DNA from: Vibrio harveyi NBRC 15634 = ATCC 14126 = KCTC 12724
Lineage (GTDB): Bacteria; Pseudomonadota; Gammaproteobacteria; Enterobacterales; Vibrionaceae
DNA: 64,000 nucleotides
Direction: 5' to 3'
NCBI RefSeq assembly: GCF_001591145.1
Contig: NZ_BCUF01000029.1
Location: forward strand, 1-64,000
Of this stretch, positions 62,557-64,000 are shown piece by piece (within the stretch, counting starts at the first letter, position 1; every line of letters begins with the position of its first letter). The notes under the pieces are model-generated. The model was not told the origin of the DNA. It saw only the letters and a program-made list of their open reading frames with translations, and did not search any database. Both the position numbers and the translations under genes were made by a program.

Positions 62557-62585
62557 CCTGCTCCTTCGGGAGCAGGTCTTTTCTG
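62557..62585 (+). terminator. Intrinsic terminator after the porin gene
   Basis: CCTGCTCC-TTCG-GGAGCAGG, an 8-bp stem with a UUCG loop, followed by TCTTTTCTG. Confidence 0.85.
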
Positions 62586-62623
62586 TGAAACAACAATAAG
62601 TCTAGAAATAAAGGAAACGCGGA

Positions 62624-63775
62624 ATGCAGTCATCTTACCCTTTTCACATCATGGCAAAGCCGACAGGATCTACCTGCAATATTCAGTGTGACTATTGCTA
62701 TTTTCTCGGTCGTGAAGAAACGCTGAAAGAAGTGACTGCGAACTCAATGCCGCTCGAAACATTAGAACTCTACATTAAGCAATACATTGAAGCTCAACCC
62801 ACCGAACAAGTGGTTTTCAGTTGGCAAGGTGGTGAACCAACACTGCTCGGTCTCGACTACTTTGAAACCATCATCAAGCTGCAAAAAAAACACAACCCAC
62901 TTGGTAAAACCATTCATAACGATTTGCAAACCAATGGAATGTTGCTCAACAAGCCGTGGTGTAAGTTTCTTAAAACTCATCGTTTCTTCGTCGGGTTAAG
63001 CATCGACGGAACCCAAGAGGTTCATGATCATTATCGCCACACACGCTCAGGTAGAGGCACACATAAAAAGGTGCTCAATGCGGCGGCTTTGCTTCATAAA
63101 TACCACATCCCTTTTGCGACCCTCACTTGTGTGACTCAACAAAGCACACACTCTGCACTAGAGATTTATCGCTTCCTGCGTGATGAAGTGAAAACCAAAC
63201 AAATGCAATTTATCCCGATCGTGGATAAAGCCGAGCTAGAAATGCGCTCTTCATGCCTTGTCACCACTCAAGAACCTTATTCTGTTTCCCCACAAGGTTG
63301 GGGGGAATTCATGACAACCGTCTTTGATGAATGGCTGAAAAACGATATTGGTCAGGTTTACATTCCAACCATTGAGGACTGCCTCGCCGTTCTACTGAAT
63401 CATCCCTCTTCATCCTGTGTGACAAGCCAATATTGTGGTCGTGCTCTTGCGATAATGCAGGAAGGCTCCGTCTACAGTTGCGATCACTACATCGAAGATA
63501 GCCACCGCTTAGGTAATGTCAAAAATACACACTTGGCGCAAATGGCATGCGACCCAAAACAACAATCTTTTGGTCTCGATAAGACCCACTCACTTTCTCA
63601 ACAATGCCAGCAATGCCCATACCTTAAGTTCTGTTTTGGCGGTTGCCCTAAAGACAGGGTGCGTTCAAACAAAGAATCTTCTCCGCAAAATTACCTCTGC
63701 TCAGGATTGCGCGCTTTCTACCAGCACGCCATTCCAGCATTAAAACAACGCATAAAAAACGTGTACCCCCAATAA
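62624..63775 (+). CDS. Anaerobic sulfatase-maturating enzyme (radical SAM, anSME)
   Basis: A 383-residue radical-SAM/SPASM enzyme that oxidises the sulfatase active-site Cys (or Ser) to formylglycine without oxygen. The 4Fe-4S motif CxxxCxxC is C18, C22, C25. The C-terminal SPASM clusters have the pieces CGRALAIMQEGSVYSCDHYI (about 267-286) and CQQCPYLKFCFGGC (about 325-338). The only sulfatase in the window (51579) has a Cys-type CxPxR motif, so the two are likely partners though 9.5 kb apart. Confidence 0.93.
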   Translation: MQSSYPFHIMAKPTGSTCNIQCDYCYFLGREETLKEVTANSMPLETLELYIKQYIEAQPTEQVVFSWQGGEPTLLGLDYFETIIKLQKKHNPLGKTIHNDLQTNGMLLNKPWCKFLKTHRFFVGLSIDGTQEVHDHYRHTRSGRGTHKKVLNAAALLHKYHIPFATLTCVTQQSTHSALEIYRFLRDEVKTKQMQFIPIVDKAELEMRSSCLVTTQEPYSVSPQGWGEFMTTVFDEWLKNDIGQVYIPTIEDCLAVLLNHPSSSCVTSQYCGRALAIMQEGSVYSCDHYIEDSHRLGNVKNTHLAQMACDPKQQSFGLDKTHSLSQQCQQCPYLKFCFGGCPKDRVRSNKESSPQNYLCSGLRAFYQHAIPALKQRIKNVYPQ

Positions 63776-63790
63776 CAAGGAAATGATTCC

Positions 63791-64000
63791 ATGAGATACA
63801 AAATAGGAACTCTCTCTGTCGCTTTGCTGCTTGTCGCTTGTAATAGCGAGTCGAGTGTCGAAAACACCAGCCAATACTGGACGGATTTTGTTGCCAGCCG
63901 AGATTCAGCATCAGGTCTGTTGGATACCTCAACAACACTACCTGAAGAGCGCATTCTTCAAGACTACTCCTTTGCTGGTTATAAATTCAGCGATACGCCA
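63791..64000 (+). CDS. Secreted lipoprotein, possible polysaccharide lyase (partial)
   Basis: The frame from the ATG at 63791 (AAGGAAA upstream) runs off the window after 70 codons. A lipoprotein signal (MRYKIGTLSVALLLVAC, lipobox LVAC with the lipidated Cys at 17) is followed by a polar linker. The stretch DYSFAGYKFSDTP resembles the opening of right-handed beta-helix polysaccharide lyases and DUF4955-type proteins. Position 15 bp after the maturase gene in this locus fits a surface or periplasmic lyase that makes the unsaturated oligosaccharides. The family assignment is tentative. Confidence 0.6.
   Translation, partial: MRYKIGTLSVALLLVACNSESSVENTSQYWTDFVASRDSASGLLDTSTTLPEERILQDYSFAGYKFSDTP

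Noticed and set aside
1..64000. CRISPR arrays, tRNA/rRNA genes, prophage, insertion sequences
   Set aside because: No regularly spaced direct repeats, tRNA-like cloverleaf ends, transposase, integrase or phage structural genes were recognised in any frame.

Overview
The window looks like chromosomal DNA of a Vibrio, most likely of the Harveyi clade (V. parahaemolyticus / V. alginolyticus relatives). The evidence is moderate GC, Vibrio-type proteins (OmpV family, VC0807-like membrane protein, vibrio-style LamB and MalM) and almost continuous well-formed genes. The many sugar-acid and polymer catabolic cassettes suggest the accessory-rich second chromosome; that is an inference. No rRNA, tRNA, transposase, integrase or CRISPR array was found.

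Region 1 (1-12.7 kb) is a maltodextrin/alpha-glucan locus. It has a LysR regulator, two cytoplasmic GH13 enzymes, a MalE-type binding protein, a 924-residue amylo-1,6-glucosidase-like enzyme and, on the other strand, lamB and malM. The malFGK membrane and ATPase genes are not here. Region 2 (12.7-31.5 kb) is mixed: a TonB-dependent receptor with a near-consensus Fur box, a DNA-binding-domain-only AraC protein, a soluble CZB chemoreceptor, a GH4 6-phospho-beta-glucosidase with its LysR regulator, transporters, regulators, an OmpV porin, a DEAD-box helicase, a peroxiredoxin-like gene, a SigZ-like sigma factor, a PatB/MalY C-S lyase and a DUF2975/HTH pair.

Region 3 (31.6-41.5 kb) is a complete hexuronate regulon. 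A TRAP transporter feeds UxaC, UxuB, UxuA, KdgK and Eda, converting glucuronate (or galacturonate) to pyruvate and glyceraldehyde-3-phosphate. A GntR/UxuR-type repressor gene sits inside it, and several ATTGGT-N2-ACCAAT palindromes and a CRP site lie in its control regions. Region 4 (42.4-49.5 kb) is an agmatine deiminase pathway: TetR regulator, carbamate kinase, agmatine/putrescine-type antiporter, agmatine deiminase and putrescine carbamoyltransferase. It is followed by an unusual single-chain protein made of three RidA domains.

Region 5 (51.6-64 kb, running off the right edge) is a polysaccharide-utilisation locus for a sulfated, uronic-acid-containing polymer. It has a LamB-like porin, an SSS symporter, a GH88 unsaturated glucuronyl hydrolase, a sulfatase without a signal peptide, an anaerobic-type sulfatase maturase, KduI, KduD, a second KdgK and second Eda, a DJ-1/PfpI protein, an AraC regulator and the start of a lipoprotein that may be a polysaccharide lyase. 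A perfect CRP palindrome lies in the divergent GH88/porin control region. Regions 3 and 5 converge on 2-keto-3-deoxygluconate with separate copies of kinase and aldolase.
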